Shown: positions 15,571 to 25,297, counted from the stretch's first letter. The stretch is DNA of 62,023 nt from JAIRVZ01 sp031553755 (GCA_031553755.1 JAVBKZ010000004.1:1-62023); one strand, 5' to 3'. The notes: generated by a model not told the origin, from the letters alone. A program made the numbers and translations.

Positions 15571-16404
15571 ATGAAAACAGTAGCAATACAAGGAATCGCG
15601 GGTGCGTATCACGAAATAGCTGCACATAATTATTTTAAGCATCAAGATATCAGTATCTTGCCATGTAGCCAATTTAGGGATATAATCAAAGTTCTAAAAA
15701 AAGATCCGAAACTTATAGGTATTATGGCAATAGAAAATACCATTGCCGGAAGTTTATTACAAAATCATGAACTAATAAGGGAAAGCGATTTGTCGGTTAT
15801 CGGAGAAGAAAAACTCAGGATATCCCATTGTTTGGCCGCGCTTCCGGGAGAAACAATTCATGATATCAGGGAAATCAATTCGCATCCTATCGCGTTAATG
15901 CAATGCCGGGATTTTTTAGATACTTTGCCTCAGGTTAAGATAGTGGAAAAAGACGATACGGCTTCGAGTGCCGAAAATATTTCTAAAAATAAATTGAAAA
16001 ATACGGCTGCGATATGTAGTAAACATGCAGCCGAAATCTATGGATTAAATATTCTGTGTGAGGGAATCGAAACAAATAAACATAATTCCACGCGTTTTTT
16101 ACTTCTCGCCAACAGTTGGATTGCCGAAGAAATGCTTCAGGATGCCACAATCAACAAATCTTCTGTCGTTTTTACACTTCCTCATGCCGAAGGAAGCCTT
16201 TCAAAAGTGCTTACAATTTTTTCTTTCTATAATGTTAATTTGACAAAAATACAATCTCTTCCGATTATTGGCCGAGAATGGGAATACCTATTTTATGTAG
16301 ATCTTACTTTTAATAATTATATCCGTTATAAACAGGCAGTTGACGCGGTTTTACCTCTAACGAAAGAATTTAAGATTTTAGGGGAATATACGGAATTCAA
16401 GTAA
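15571..16404 (+). CDS. pheA: Prephenate dehydratase
   Basis: Converts prephenate to phenylpyruvate, the last committed step to phenylalanine. The 277 residues hold the two-lobed dehydratase domain (about 1-180, with the catalytic Thr-Arg in NSTRFLLL) and a C-terminal ACT domain (about 195-275; GSLSKVLTIF and the variant IQSLP) for feedback by phenylalanine. There is no fused chorismate mutase; that activity is on the DAHP synthase gene below. It is the first structural gene after the attenuator. Confidence 0.95.
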   Translation: MKTVAIQGIAGAYHEIAAHNYFKHQDISILPCSQFRDIIKVLKKDPKLIGIMAIENTIAGSLLQNHELIRESDLSVIGEEKLRISHCLAALPGETIHDIREINSHPIALMQCRDFLDTLPQVKIVEKDDTASSAENISKNKLKNTAAICSKHAAEIYGLNILCEGIETNKHNSTRFLLLANSWIAEEMLQDATINKSSVVFTLPHAEGSLSKVLTIFSFYNVNLTKIQSLPIIGREWEYLFYVDLTFNNYIRYKQAVDAVLPLTKEFKILGEYTEFK

Positions 16405-16430
16405 AAAATGAAAATTAAAAAATTGATATA

Positions 16431-17594
16431 ATGAAACCAATTACATCTGCCGAAAGGCTTAATCATGTCAGCGAATACTATTTTTCTAAAAAACTGAAAG
16501 AAATAGCGGATATGAACGCTGAGGGTAAAAATATTATCAGTCTGGGAGTCGGTAGTCCGGATTTGCCTCCATCTCCGGAAACAATACAGACCTTGTCGGA
16601 ATGGGCTTCTAAATCAGATACACACGGTTATCAACCTTATACCGGAATATTCGAGTTACGTAAGGGTTTTTCGGATTGGTATAAAAAATGGTATAAGGTT
16701 GATTTAAATCCGGATACTGAAATTCAACCGCTTATCGGCTCAAAAGAAGGAATATTGCATATTTCTTTGGCATTTCTGAATCCAGGTGACAAAGTGTTGA
16801 TTCCTAATCCGGGTTATCCTACCTATTCTTCTGTTACTAATTTAGTTGGAGCGGAAATAATAAACTATGATTTGAAAGAAGAAAACAGTTGGCAACCCGA
16901 TTTTGAAGTCTTGGAAAAAATGGATTTATCAGGAGTGAAGTTGATGTGGACGAATTATCCGAATATGCCTACCGGATCGCCCGCGACTATCGAATTATAC
17001 GAAAAATTAGTAGATTTCGGGAAACGACACAGTATTGTGATCTGTAATGATAATCCATATAGTTTCATCTTGAATGACAAGCCTTTAAGTATTTTAAGTA
17101 TAAAAGGAGCAAAAGAAATTTGTATAGAACTCAATTCGATGAGTAAATCGCACAATATGCCCGGTTGGAGAATCGCTATGATCGCATCGAATCTTCAATT
17201 TATCGAATGGATATTGAAAGTGAAAAGCAACATTGATAGCGGACAATTCAAGCCAATGATGTTAGCGGCAGTTAATGCGCTTCAAGTAAATGAAAATTTT
17301 CATAACGAAATGAACAAAATTTACAAGAAAAGGAGAGTTATTGCCGAACAAATTATGCGTACAATAGGCTGTTCTTTTGATGAAAAACAAACAGGTATGT
17401 TCTTGTGGGGAAAAATTCCGTATCGATATAAAAACGGAGAAGAACTCTCCGATAAAATTTTGTATCAGGGTAAAGTATTTATCACTCCGGGATTTATTTT
17501 TGGAAGTAATGGCGATAAATATGTACGCATTTCTCTTTGCTGTAAAGACGAATTGCTGAAAGAAGCACTAAACCGAATTGAAAAATTACTTTAA
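16431..17594 (+). CDS. Class I/II aminotransferase, probably aromatic
   Basis: A 387-residue PLP enzyme of fold type I. The motif SMSKSHNMPGWRIA includes the Schiff-base Lys and the conserved Trp-Arg, and NYPNMPTG is the PLP-ring Asn region. Sequence style resembles LL-diaminopimelate/aspartate aminotransferases. Its place between pheA and tyrA pathway genes argues that it transaminates phenylpyruvate and hydroxyphenylpyruvate. Substrate is inferred from context only. Confidence 0.88.
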   Translation: MKPITSAERLNHVSEYYFSKKLKEIADMNAEGKNIISLGVGSPDLPPSPETIQTLSEWASKSDTHGYQPYTGIFELRKGFSDWYKKWYKVDLNPDTEIQPLIGSKEGILHISLAFLNPGDKVLIPNPGYPTYSSVTNLVGAEIINYDLKEENSWQPDFEVLEKMDLSGVKLMWTNYPNMPTGSPATIELYEKLVDFGKRHSIVICNDNPYSFILNDKPLSILSIKGAKEICIELNSMSKSHNMPGWRIAMIASNLQFIEWILKVKSNIDSGQFKPMMLAAVNALQVNENFHNEMNKIYKKRRVIAEQIMRTIGCSFDEKQTGMFLWGKIPYRYKNGEELSDKILYQGKVFITPGFIFGSNGDKYVRISLCCKDELLKEALNRIEKLL

Positions 17595-17654
17595 TTATTG
17601 ACTTATAATTAGAAACTGTTTAAAAATTTCGAATAGGGCTATAAATAGGTTATA

Positions 17655-17820
17655 TTTAAACCACATAAGGCACATGGAAAATTTGAACCATGTAGGTATG
17701 AAGAGCATAAAGAATTATTTTTTTATGTAATCAAGAGTATCTCAATTTATGTTTAATTTATTCTCCATGCCTCTCTGTTTCTATAGTGAAATAAAACTAA
17801 TGTGCCTTATGTGGTTTAAA
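17655..17820. repeat. Inverted-repeat element with perfect 21-bp arms
   Basis: TTTAAACCACATAAGGCACAT begins at 17655 and ends at 17675 with G/C-poor flanks; its exact reverse complement occupies 17800-17820, around a 124-base non-coding core. Weaker similarity continues outside both arms. The right side is homologous to single copies at 7747-7811 and 37616-37648. The element splits the aromatic operon between the aminotransferase and DAHP synthase genes. It encodes nothing visible and resembles a small non-autonomous mobile element or a REP-like hairpin. Confidence 0.8.
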
Positions 17821-17910
17821 AACATTTATATTGTTCTTGATAGTAAATTTAAATAGTTACTTATATAAAATAAACACTTAAAAAATTATATCTAAATAAA
17901 ATTATATATT

Positions 17911-18978
17911 ATGGAATTAGAATCGATTATATTGCCGGGAATTGAAGTCAAAAGGCCTTTGATTATTGCCGGCCCGTGCAGTGCGGAAACAGAAGAACAA
18001 GTGATGCAAACAGCTTATGAATTAGCTGAAAAAGATGTAAAAATATTCCGTGCCGGAATATGGAAACCTCGTACCAAACCGGGAGGTTTTGAAGGGGTAG
18101 GGGAAACTGGCCTTGTATGGCTGGAGAGAGTTAAAAAAGAAACAGGAATGTATATTTCAACCGAAGTAGCCACCCGCAAACATATTGAAGACGCGCTGAA
18201 ACACAATATCGATATGCTTTGGATTGGAGCAAGAACTTCTGCCAATCCTTTTGCCATGCAAGAAATAGCGGATACTTTAAAAGAATTGAAAGCAGATATT
18301 CCAATACTGGTAAAAAATCCGGTAAATCCGGATTTAGATCTTTGGATTGGTGCGATCGAACGGATTTATAACGCAGGAATAAAAAGGATTGCGGCGATAC
18401 ATAGGGGTTTTACCTCTTATGAAAAGAAAATGTATCGCAATATGCCACTTTGGCACATACCAATTGAATTAAAACGGCGTATTCCTGAAATTCAAATAAT
18501 TTGTGATCCGAGCCATATCGGTGGAAAACGCGAATTAATTGCTCCGCTCAGTCAACAAGCGATGGATTTGAATTACGATGGATTAATCATAGAGTCTCAT
18601 TGCAATCCCGATCATGCATGGAGCGATAAAGAGCAACAGTTAACTCCTGATATATTAGGATATGTGTTAAGTTTGTTGGTTGTAAGAGATACAAAACAAA
18701 CAACAGAAAATTTGACAGAATTGCGCCGTCAAATCGATGAAATTGATAACCAATTGTTGGAAATACTTGCAAAACGAATGCGGGTTTCGAGAGAAATCGG
18801 ACAGTATAAAAAAGAACATAACATGCCGATACTTCAAACCGTTCGTTATGATGAAATTCTTTTGAAACGAATAGCGATGGCACAATCAATGGGAATGGAT
18901 GGCGATTTCATGAAAACGATTTTGGAAGCCATTCATGAAGAATCTATCCGTCAGCAAGTTGAAGTATTAAAAAAATAA
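17911..18978 (+). CDS. Bifunctional DAHP synthase / chorismate mutase
   Basis: Joins the entry step of the shikimate pathway (DAHP from PEP and erythrose-4-phosphate) to the branch step chorismate to prephenate. The type I-beta DAHP synthase domain (about 1-260) shows IIAGPCSAE, FRAGIWKPRTKPGGF, KNPVNPD and CDPSHIGG. An AroQ-type chorismate mutase follows (about 265-350; LRRQIDEIDNQLLEILAKRM). The mutase probably acts as regulatory and catalytic partner. The gene is 316 bases after the aminotransferase because of the repeat element. Confidence 0.94.
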   Translation: MELESIILPGIEVKRPLIIAGPCSAETEEQVMQTAYELAEKDVKIFRAGIWKPRTKPGGFEGVGETGLVWLERVKKETGMYISTEVATRKHIEDALKHNIDMLWIGARTSANPFAMQEIADTLKELKADIPILVKNPVNPDLDLWIGAIERIYNAGIKRIAAIHRGFTSYEKKMYRNMPLWHIPIELKRRIPEIQIICDPSHIGGKRELIAPLSQQAMDLNYDGLIIESHCNPDHAWSDKEQQLTPDILGYVLSLLVVRDTKQTTENLTELRRQIDEIDNQLLEILAKRMRVSREIGQYKKEHNMPILQTVRYDEILLKRIAMAQSMGMDGDFMKTILEAIHEESIRQQVEVLKK

Positions 18979-19009
18979 TTATTGTCATACTCACAAAAAT
19001 AAGAATCAA

Positions 19010-19783
19010 ATGAAAATACAAATTTTAGGAGCCGGGAAAATGGGTTCTTTTTTTGCCGATATATTAAGTTTTGAACACGAAGTCGCTATATTCGATCCTA
19101 ATCCGCAAAGGTTACGTTTCACATACAATTGTGTAAGAATGAGTGAACCTAAAGAAATTGCAGAATTCAAACCTGAAATATTAATCAACGCGGCTACCGT
19201 AAAACATACGATTGAAGCTTTCAAAACAGTTTTACCTTATCTTCCGGAAAATTGTATCCTGTCGGATATAGCGTCCGTAAAAACAGGATTAATGGAATTT
19301 TACAAAGAAACAGGCCTTCCTTTTGTTTCCACGCATCCGATGTTCGGCCCGACTTTTGCTAATTTGAGTGATTTATCAACGCAAAATGCCATTATCATTT
19401 CCGAATCAAGTCACATGGGAAAGGTATTTTTCAAAGATTTATATAATTCGCTAAAACTTCGTATTTTTGAATATACATTTGAAGAACACGATGAAACGAT
19501 TGCCTATTCGCTTTCTGTTCCATTTGCATCGACTCTGGTTTTTGCATCCGTGATGAAACATCAGGAAGCGCCGGGCACAACGTTCAAGAAACACATGAAT
19601 ATCGCGCAAGGATTATTGTCGGAAGATGATTACTTGTTGACGGAAATATTGTTTAATCCTCATACACCCGGACAAGTAGAAAAAATCAGGAAAGAATTGG
19701 CTCACTTACTCAAAATTATTGAAACCAAAGATTCGAAAGAAATGGGAGAATTTTTGAAAAAGGTGAGAGAAAATATAAAATAA
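19010..19783 (+). CDS. tyrA: Prephenate dehydrogenase
   Basis: Oxidises prephenate to 4-hydroxyphenylpyruvate, the tyrosine branch. The 257 residues start with a Rossmann loop (ILGAGKMGSFFAD) and contain the conserved THPMFGP segment with the catalytic His. It lacks fused mutase or ACT domains. With pheA, the aminotransferase and the DAHP synthase-mutase it completes the Phe/Tyr branch, so a single attenuator sensing both amino acids makes sense. Confidence 0.9.
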   Translation: MKIQILGAGKMGSFFADILSFEHEVAIFDPNPQRLRFTYNCVRMSEPKEIAEFKPEILINAATVKHTIEAFKTVLPYLPENCILSDIASVKTGLMEFYKETGLPFVSTHPMFGPTFANLSDLSTQNAIIISESSHMGKVFFKDLYNSLKLRIFEYTFEEHDETIAYSLSVPFASTLVFASVMKHQEAPGTTFKKHMNIAQGLLSEDDYLLTEILFNPHTPGQVEKIRKELAHLLKIIETKDSKEMGEFLKKVRENIK

Positions 19784-19800
19784 TTTACTTTAGTACATGA

Positions 19801-19976
19801 CAAAAAAGTAATATTATTACGACTAAGGTTCAGGACAAAAATACAGAATTGATTGCAGTGTTACTCAATTATTTAGGGAAAAATAAGAAACAACGTTCGA
19901 CGCAGTCAATTTAGCCCGAATAAAGCTCTTGAGTATGTTTATTTGCGCGTTATGGTTAATATGCACGGCGAACAAT
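19801..19976 (+). pseudogene. Possible degraded transposase N-terminus (frameshifted remnant)
   Basis: The 195 bases after tyrA have no intact gene, but two overlapping frames give protein-like text. One (19822-19902) reads VQDKNTELIAVLLNYLGKNK; the next frame continues TTFDAVNLARIKLLSMFICAL. Together this resembles the start of some IS4-type transposases, with a frameshift and truncation. The resemblance is from memory. An alternative is a structured RNA ended by the hairpin at 19979-20013. Confidence 0.33.
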
Positions 19977-19978
19977 AA

Positions 19979-20013
19979 AAAAGACCATCTCTATTTTTGT
20001 GAGATGGTCTTTT
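19979..20013. terminator. Bidirectional terminator between tyrA and the DUF4491 gene
   Basis: AAAAGACCATCTC (19979-19991) and GAGATGGTCTTTT (20001-20013) are perfect 13-base arms around a 9-base loop. A/T runs on both sides let it work for the rightward aromatic operon and the leftward yidC-region transcript. Confidence 0.9.
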
Positions 20014-20038
20014 CTAAAATTTCAATCTATATATATTC

Positions 20039-20326
20039 CTATTTTTTTTTCGGATTTTTGGGAAACCAACCTTTTTTGACACGTTTTTCTTGCTCTATGA
20101 TTTCGTGAATACTCCAAAGGCATGAAAATCCGAATACGCCTAAAATGGCTGAAAATATTTGATGATGAACCAATACGGAAGAAATCAAGCCCGCAATACC
20201 TAAAATCAAAAATACCCACCAACATTTTTTGCCGAAATAATATTCTCCTTTTATCACTAACGGATGAAATAAACCAATAATGAAAAAAGCGGATAGTCCG
20301 ATGATTATACCTTCAAAATTAAACAT
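20039..20326 (-). CDS. DUF4491 small membrane protein
   Basis: A 95-residue protein with three or so hydrophobic helices and the family's conserved text: IIGLFHPLVIKGEYYFG, CWWVFLILGIAGL, GFSCLWSIHEI and the basic tail RVKKGWFP. This family is found in Bacteroidetes and Firmicutes and has no assigned role. It lies 43 bases after yidC on the same strand. Confidence 0.88.
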   Translation of the reverse strand: MFNFEGIIIGLSAFFIIGLFHPLVIKGEYYFGKKCWWVFLILGIAGLISSVLVHHQIFSAILGVFGFSCLWSIHEIIEQEKRVKKGWFPKNPKKK

Positions 20327-20369
20327 AAAAAGATTGTGAGTAAATTTAATGTTTTCAAAAAAGAAAAAT

Positions 20370-22265
20370 TTATCTTCTTTTTTGTTGGTTGGCGCGTTGT
20401 TTAGCTAATGCTTGTTGTTGACGTTGTGCTTCTTCCAAACGAGCCATAAATCCGGATTTCTTTTTAGTTTGAGGTTTCTTTTTATTTTCTTCCAATTGAG
20501 CTAAAATCTTATCTTCATTTACAAAATAACGGAAAGCTACTGTTTGAAGAATAGTGATTAAAGTCGAAATAAAATAATAATAGTTCAAACCTGCGGGATA
20601 TTGGTTCAGGAAAATCATCATGAAAACAGGCATGATATACATCATTGTCTGCATACCAGGCATTTGTTGTTGTCCGGTATTGGCCTGATCCATATTAAAC
20701 TTCGTATAAATGATTTGGGTAATTGTCATCAGTAAACAAAATAAGCTGATGTGATTACCAAAATATGGCGTAACAAGCGGAATATATGTGTTCCAACTAA
20801 TTATGGCATCATAAGTCGATAAATCTTTGGCCCAAAGAAAACTTTCATGACGTAGTTCGATTGCTGTCGGGAAAAACATGAACAAAGCAAACAAAAACGG
20901 CATTTGAAGCAACATCGGCAAACATCCACTCATCGGATTGACACCTACTTGCCGATACAATTCCATTGTCTTTTGCTGACGGGCCAAAGCGTTTTCCTGT
21001 CCGGGCAACTTAGCTGTGATTTCTTCTACTTGCGGACGCATTACACGCATCTTCGCTGACGACATAAACGACTTATATGTAAGCGGAAATAATCCCATTT
21101 TAATAGTCAATGTAAGCAGAAAAATAGCAAGTCCTACATTGCCGCAAATACCTGTCCAAAAGTCAAATAAAGGAAGAATAATCCATTTATTCACATACCT
21201 GAACAGACTCCAACCAAGCGGAACAAGTTTTTCGAGTTCCAAATCTTGTCCTTTGAACTGATTTTTATCATATTGTTTTAAGAGGGAATAATCGTTAGGC
21301 CCAAAATAATAGTGGAAAACGGTTGGTTCTTGTCCTTTCAGGTCGAAAGCAACAGTTGTCTCCGTATTATAGGTTTTTAGATATTTTCCATCCGCAATAG
21401 GCTTTGAATCTAATTTTGTAGATTCAAAATTTTGGTCCGAAATTAATACGGAAGAGAAATATTGGTCTTTATAACCAATCCATTTTACTTTATTAGAAAT
21501 GCTTTTAACATCTTCCTTCGAATCACTAAGGTGCTCTACATCATCTGCCAAATATTTGTAAGATATATATGCGTATCGGTTTTCAAATGTACGTCCGGTT
21601 TCTTGTTGACGTATTTTTTGCATCCATTGGATATCCAACGAATTAGTTCCGGGAGACAAAACGTTATTCAATCCATTGGAAACTATTTCAAATCGAAGCA
21701 TGTAATCCTTAGGATCCAGGGAATATACATAATCCAAAGAACCGTTATCGCCAGCTTTCAGGCGCATAACTATCTTATTTTCTTCCTTTATCGGTTCAAA
21801 ATAGAAATCTTTGGTATTTACAATCCTGTTATTGGCTGTAATAAGCGTAGTTCCAAATGCCGATTCTTCCTTATCGAATATAACTATCGGCTTTTCATTT
21901 TTATCTGTAAATTCCTTTAATACAGCAGAGTATACACGTCCTCCTTTAGAACTCAACGTGATTTCCAATAAATCGTTTTCCAAAGTGACAAATTTTTCTT
22001 CTCCCGATATGGCATTCGAAAACTCACCATAAGTGCTTTGTAATTTGACTGCTTTTAAAGAATCGGGTAGGGCCTCCTCGTTTTGTAATTCCTTTGCCTG
22101 CTGAATTTCAAGGGCTTGTCTCTCTTGTTGACCCTGAACAATGGAAATAGAATCCTTAAACCTTTGTTGCGCGGCGATTTGTTCCGGATTCGGACGATTA
22201 AAATAAGTAAAAGCAATAAGCACGAGTCCCATTAACAGGAACCCCATAAGTGTATTTTTATTCAT
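20370..22265 (-). CDS. yidC: Membrane protein insertase YidC
   Basis: Inserts and folds proteins in the inner membrane, alone or with SecYEG. The 631 residues show the gram-negative layout: N-terminal anchor (about 6-20), large periplasmic beta domain (to about 340) and the C-terminal helical insertase core with GCLPMLLQMPFLFALF. The tail is rich in Lys/Gln. It starts 6 bases after the pyrG stop, so both are probably on one transcript. Confidence 0.95.
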   Translation of the reverse strand: MNKNTLMGFLLMGLVLIAFTYFNRPNPEQIAAQQRFKDSISIVQGQQERQALEIQQAKELQNEEALPDSLKAVKLQSTYGEFSNAISGEEKFVTLENDLLEITLSSKGGRVYSAVLKEFTDKNEKPIVIFDKEESAFGTTLITANNRIVNTKDFYFEPIKEENKIVMRLKAGDNGSLDYVYSLDPKDYMLRFEIVSNGLNNVLSPGTNSLDIQWMQKIRQQETGRTFENRYAYISYKYLADDVEHLSDSKEDVKSISNKVKWIGYKDQYFSSVLISDQNFESTKLDSKPIADGKYLKTYNTETTVAFDLKGQEPTVFHYYFGPNDYSLLKQYDKNQFKGQDLELEKLVPLGWSLFRYVNKWIILPLFDFWTGICGNVGLAIFLLTLTIKMGLFPLTYKSFMSSAKMRVMRPQVEEITAKLPGQENALARQQKTMELYRQVGVNPMSGCLPMLLQMPFLFALFMFFPTAIELRHESFLWAKDLSTYDAIISWNTYIPLVTPYFGNHISLFCLLMTITQIIYTKFNMDQANTGQQQMPGMQTMMYIMPVFMMIFLNQYPAGLNYYYFISTLITILQTVAFRYFVNEDKILAQLEENKKKPQTKKKSGFMARLEEAQRQQQALAKQRANQQKRR

Positions 22266-22271
22266 ATTTTT

Positions 22272-23870
22272 TTAACTAATAGCAGCTTCAATGAAGCTCA
22301 TAAACAATGGATTGGGATTTACAACCGTACTATTATATTCCGGATGGAATTGAACGCCTACGAACCATTTTTTTGATGGAATTTCAATCACTTCAACCAA
22401 ACCCGTTTCAGGATTCACACCTACACAATTCATCCCGTTTTCTTCAAACATTTTTTTGTATGCATCGTTAAATTCATACCTGTGACGATGTCTTTCCTGT
22501 ATCAATGTTTTTTTATACGCTTTATATATTTTCGAATCTTTGCTTATTTGGCAATCATAAGCGCCTAAGCGCATAGAACCACCCATATTTGTCAGGTTTT
22601 TTTGTTCCTCCATTAAGTCGATAACTTTATTTTCTGTTTGCTCATCGATTTCGGAAGAACTTGCATCCTTTATATTCAATACATTACGAGCAAATTCAAT
22701 AACCATACATTGCATTCCTAAACATATTCCTAAAGTTGGTTTGTCATTTTCCCTCGCATATTTAATCGCGGCGTATTTTCCTTCAATTCCTCGTTGGCCG
22801 AATCCGGGTGCGATTAAAATTCCATCCATTGATCCTAAAACAGAAGCGGCGTTTTCATTTGTCAGTTTTTCCGAATGTATAAAATGTAAATCTAACTTCC
22901 TGTGATGGTAAATGGCAGCTTGCAAGAGGGATTCGTTAATCGATTTATACGCGTCCGGAAGTTCTACATATTTACCAACCAACGCGATTTTAACAGAATC
23001 TGTAGCAGTTCTCATGCTATTCAAAAATTCGTTCCAAGGTTTCATTGGCGGTTTTTCTCCAATATCAAATCCCATTTTACGAAGAATTATTTCATCAACA
23101 TTTTGTTGTTGCATCACAATTGGAACTTCGTATATAGAAGGCACATCGTAAGATTGTACAACCGCATTTTCTTCAACGTTACAAAATAATGCCACTTTAC
23201 GACAAATTTCCTTACTCAATTCTTTTTCCGTACGCAATACAAGCACTTCAGGCTGTATTCCCAATTCCTGAAGCGTTTTTACCGAATGTTGAGTCGGTTT
23301 TGTCTTAAATTCTTTTGCGGCAGCGATATAAGGAACATAAGTTAAGTGAACGCATAAACAATCTTTCCCCAGTTCCCAACGTAATTGACGCACACTTTCA
23401 ATAAAAGGAAGTGATTCTATATCTCCAACAGTTCCTCCGATTTCGGTAATAACAAAATCGAATTTATATTTACTGCCTAAAAGCTTGATATTCCGTTTGA
23501 TTTCGTCTGTTATATGAGGTACAACCTGAACTGTTTTTCCTAAATAATCACCTCTACGTTCTTTGTTAATGACGCTTTGATAAATCCGTCCTGTTGTAAT
23601 ATTGTTCGATTTTGTTGTAGGAATATTTAAAAAACGTTCATAATGGCCCAAATCCAAATCCGCTTCGTGTCCGTCAACTGTTACATAACATTCGCCATGT
23701 TCATAAGGATTTAATGTCCCCGGATCAATATTAAGATAAGGGTCGAATTTTTGAATAGTTACTTTATATCCTCTCGCTTGTAATAACTTTCCTAATGAAG
23801 AGGAAATAATTCCTTTACCTAATGATGAAACTACCCCTCCGGTTACAAAAATATACTTTGTATCTGCCAC
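22272..23870 (-). CDS. pyrG: CTP synthase
   Basis: Makes CTP from UTP, ATP and glutamine. The N-terminal amidoligase domain (about 1-265) begins with FVTGGVVSSLGKG and has QKFDPYLNIDPGTLNPYEHG. The C-terminal glutaminase domain carries GICLGMQ (nucleophile Cys) and the QFHPE His-Glu pair. Length (532) is normal. A predicted promoter lies at 23914-23921. Confidence 0.97.
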   Translation of the reverse strand: MADTKYIFVTGGVVSSLGKGIISSSLGKLLQARGYKVTIQKFDPYLNIDPGTLNPYEHGECYVTVDGHEADLDLGHYERFLNIPTTKSNNITTGRIYQSVINKERRGDYLGKTVQVVPHITDEIKRNIKLLGSKYKFDFVITEIGGTVGDIESLPFIESVRQLRWELGKDCLCVHLTYVPYIAAAKEFKTKPTQHSVKTLQELGIQPEVLVLRTEKELSKEICRKVALFCNVEENAVVQSYDVPSIYEVPIVMQQQNVDEIILRKMGFDIGEKPPMKPWNEFLNSMRTATDSVKIALVGKYVELPDAYKSINESLLQAAIYHHRKLDLHFIHSEKLTNENAASVLGSMDGILIAPGFGQRGIEGKYAAIKYARENDKPTLGICLGMQCMVIEFARNVLNIKDASSSEIDEQTENKVIDLMEEQKNLTNMGGSMRLGAYDCQISKDSKIYKAYKKTLIQERHRHRYEFNDAYKKMFEENGMNCVGVNPETGLVEVIEIPSKKWFVGVQFHPEYNSTVVNPNPLFMSFIEAAIS

Positions 23871-23913
23871 AACAGTAAAATTTAAATTTTAAAACTTTTC
23901 TATTTCAAGCACG

Positions 23914-23921
23914 CAAAGTTA
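23914..23921 (-). promoter_or_regulatory. Predicted -7 element for pyrG-yidC
   Basis: On the minus strand this reads TAACTTTG, an exact TAnnTTTG match, about 45 bases before the pyrG ATG. I see no convincing -33 TTTG at the usual distance. Confidence 0.5.
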
Positions 23922-24245
23922 CAAAATTTCTTGACCTGATAATATTGAAATGAAATTTTCTTTCAAAATCACAAAAATTATCAATTGTTCATTATTTCAC
24001 TATAAACAATCAACAGTTGACTATCCATTTATTATAGGTGTAATATCTGGTAATCATTTGATTTTATAAATAAAATATGTGTTTTATATAGTTATAACAA
24101 CGATTTTAGCGTAATTATACATCAAATTAACTTCCTGAGAATTGAATAAAATTTAATACACGGCAAGTTTATCAGAAATATTACACTTATGATACGGTTG
24201 AGTAAAAACAAACAAATCTATCGGATTGAAATGTTTTTTAGTGAC

Positions 24246-24796
24246 ACAAATGTGTAAAAAAACAAGGATGCAGAATACACATTTGTTTATAGGTAGAAAT
24301 GTAAATAAAGTCTGAGCCAACTTTTAAATTCACATATGTATATTTTTATTAATGTCGTACAAATATTTCAATGAATAAATGTGCCTCACATAATTACTAT
24401 ACATTTGTGTAACTCATTTCAAATATACTTGTAAAAGTAATTCATAAAACTATTTATATATTAATAACCAATTGTTTAAATATATAAATATAAAGTAAAT
24501 GGTTAAATTTTCATAGACATTAATAAAAACAGTCTGGAATGTTTTAAAAATCCATCAATATAATTTATTTTATTAATTGATAATCATTGATATATATAAA
24601 TTATTTAAAGTGATTTGTATTTGTCTGTACATTTGTTATTGTATATATTTGTATTGTAAATACAGCCTTGAATACGAATGTAAATTTTACAACTGTATTT
24701 TAATTAATAACGAAAATAAATGTTAATTTGCTTTATTAAATAATAATATGTACATTTGTTTTAATTTTAAAATAATAAAATTAAATATACATTTGT
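24246..24796. promoter_or_regulatory. AT-rich upstream region with repeated ACATTTGT motifs
   Basis: The 950-base gap between pyrG and the XRE gene has no open frame worth calling. ACATTTGT occurs on the plus strand at 24279, 24401, 24629, 24752 and 24789, and in reverse at 24246. The first pair forms a 10-bp inverted repeat (24246-24255 with 24277-24286). Four of the plus-strand copies are preceded by T and so also fit the -7 consensus; the last (24788-24795) is placed to drive the XRE gene. Stacked promoters or operator sites are both possible. Confidence 0.5.
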
Positions 24797-24820
24797 AACA
24801 ACGTATAATTTATCACTGAT

Positions 24821-25264
24821 ATGACAGAACGAATTAAACAAATTATGGAAAAAGAAGGATTAAATCCATCTTCGTTTGCCGACCAAATAGGAATCAGCAA
24901 AGGAACAATGAACCATATTTTGAATGGAAGGAACAATCCGAGTTTGGATGTTGTTACAAAAATTTTGGAATCTTATCCCAAAATAAATTCCGATTGGATG
25001 TTGTTTGGTAAATTACCGGTATACAAAAGTGAAAAAACGTATGTGATGCCCGATTTATTCGGTGAGGAATCTATAATTCAAGCCGAAGAGCCGAAAAAAA
25101 TTGAATATCGCAAGGAAATTGAGGTTAAAAAGTCTGTAGAAGAGCCTGAAAAGATTAAAACAGAGGTTGTTACAATTGAAAAAATAGTGTCAAAAAAAAT
25201 TATCAAAATAATGATTTTTTATTCCGACAATACTTTCGATAGTTTTAATCCGGAAAATATATGA
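24821..25264 (+). CDS. XRE-family helix-turn-helix regulator
   Basis: A 147-residue DNA-binding protein. The N-terminal HTH domain (about 3-62) has the recognition pattern FADQIGISKGTMNHILNGRNNPSLDVV, split here as two helices near residues 19-38. The C-terminal half is charged, rich in Glu/Lys/Val, and has no recognised domain; it ends with a hydrophobic stretch IIKIMIFY. It stands alone after a long AT-rich gap full of repeated motifs that could be its own operators, and converges on tamB. Confidence 0.85.
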   Translation: MTERIKQIMEKEGLNPSSFADQIGISKGTMNHILNGRNNPSLDVVTKILESYPKINSDWMLFGKLPVYKSEKTYVMPDLFGEESIIQAEEPKKIEYRKEIEVKKSVEEPEKIKTEVVTIEKIVSKKIIKIMIFYSDNTFDSFNPENI

Positions 25265-25297
25265 GAAGTAATTTGAATAGTTAATCCGGTATCAAAA

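Noticed and set aside
21462..21920. 152-codon plus-strand frame inside yidC
   Set aside because: Antisense shadow; composition follows the yidC codons.
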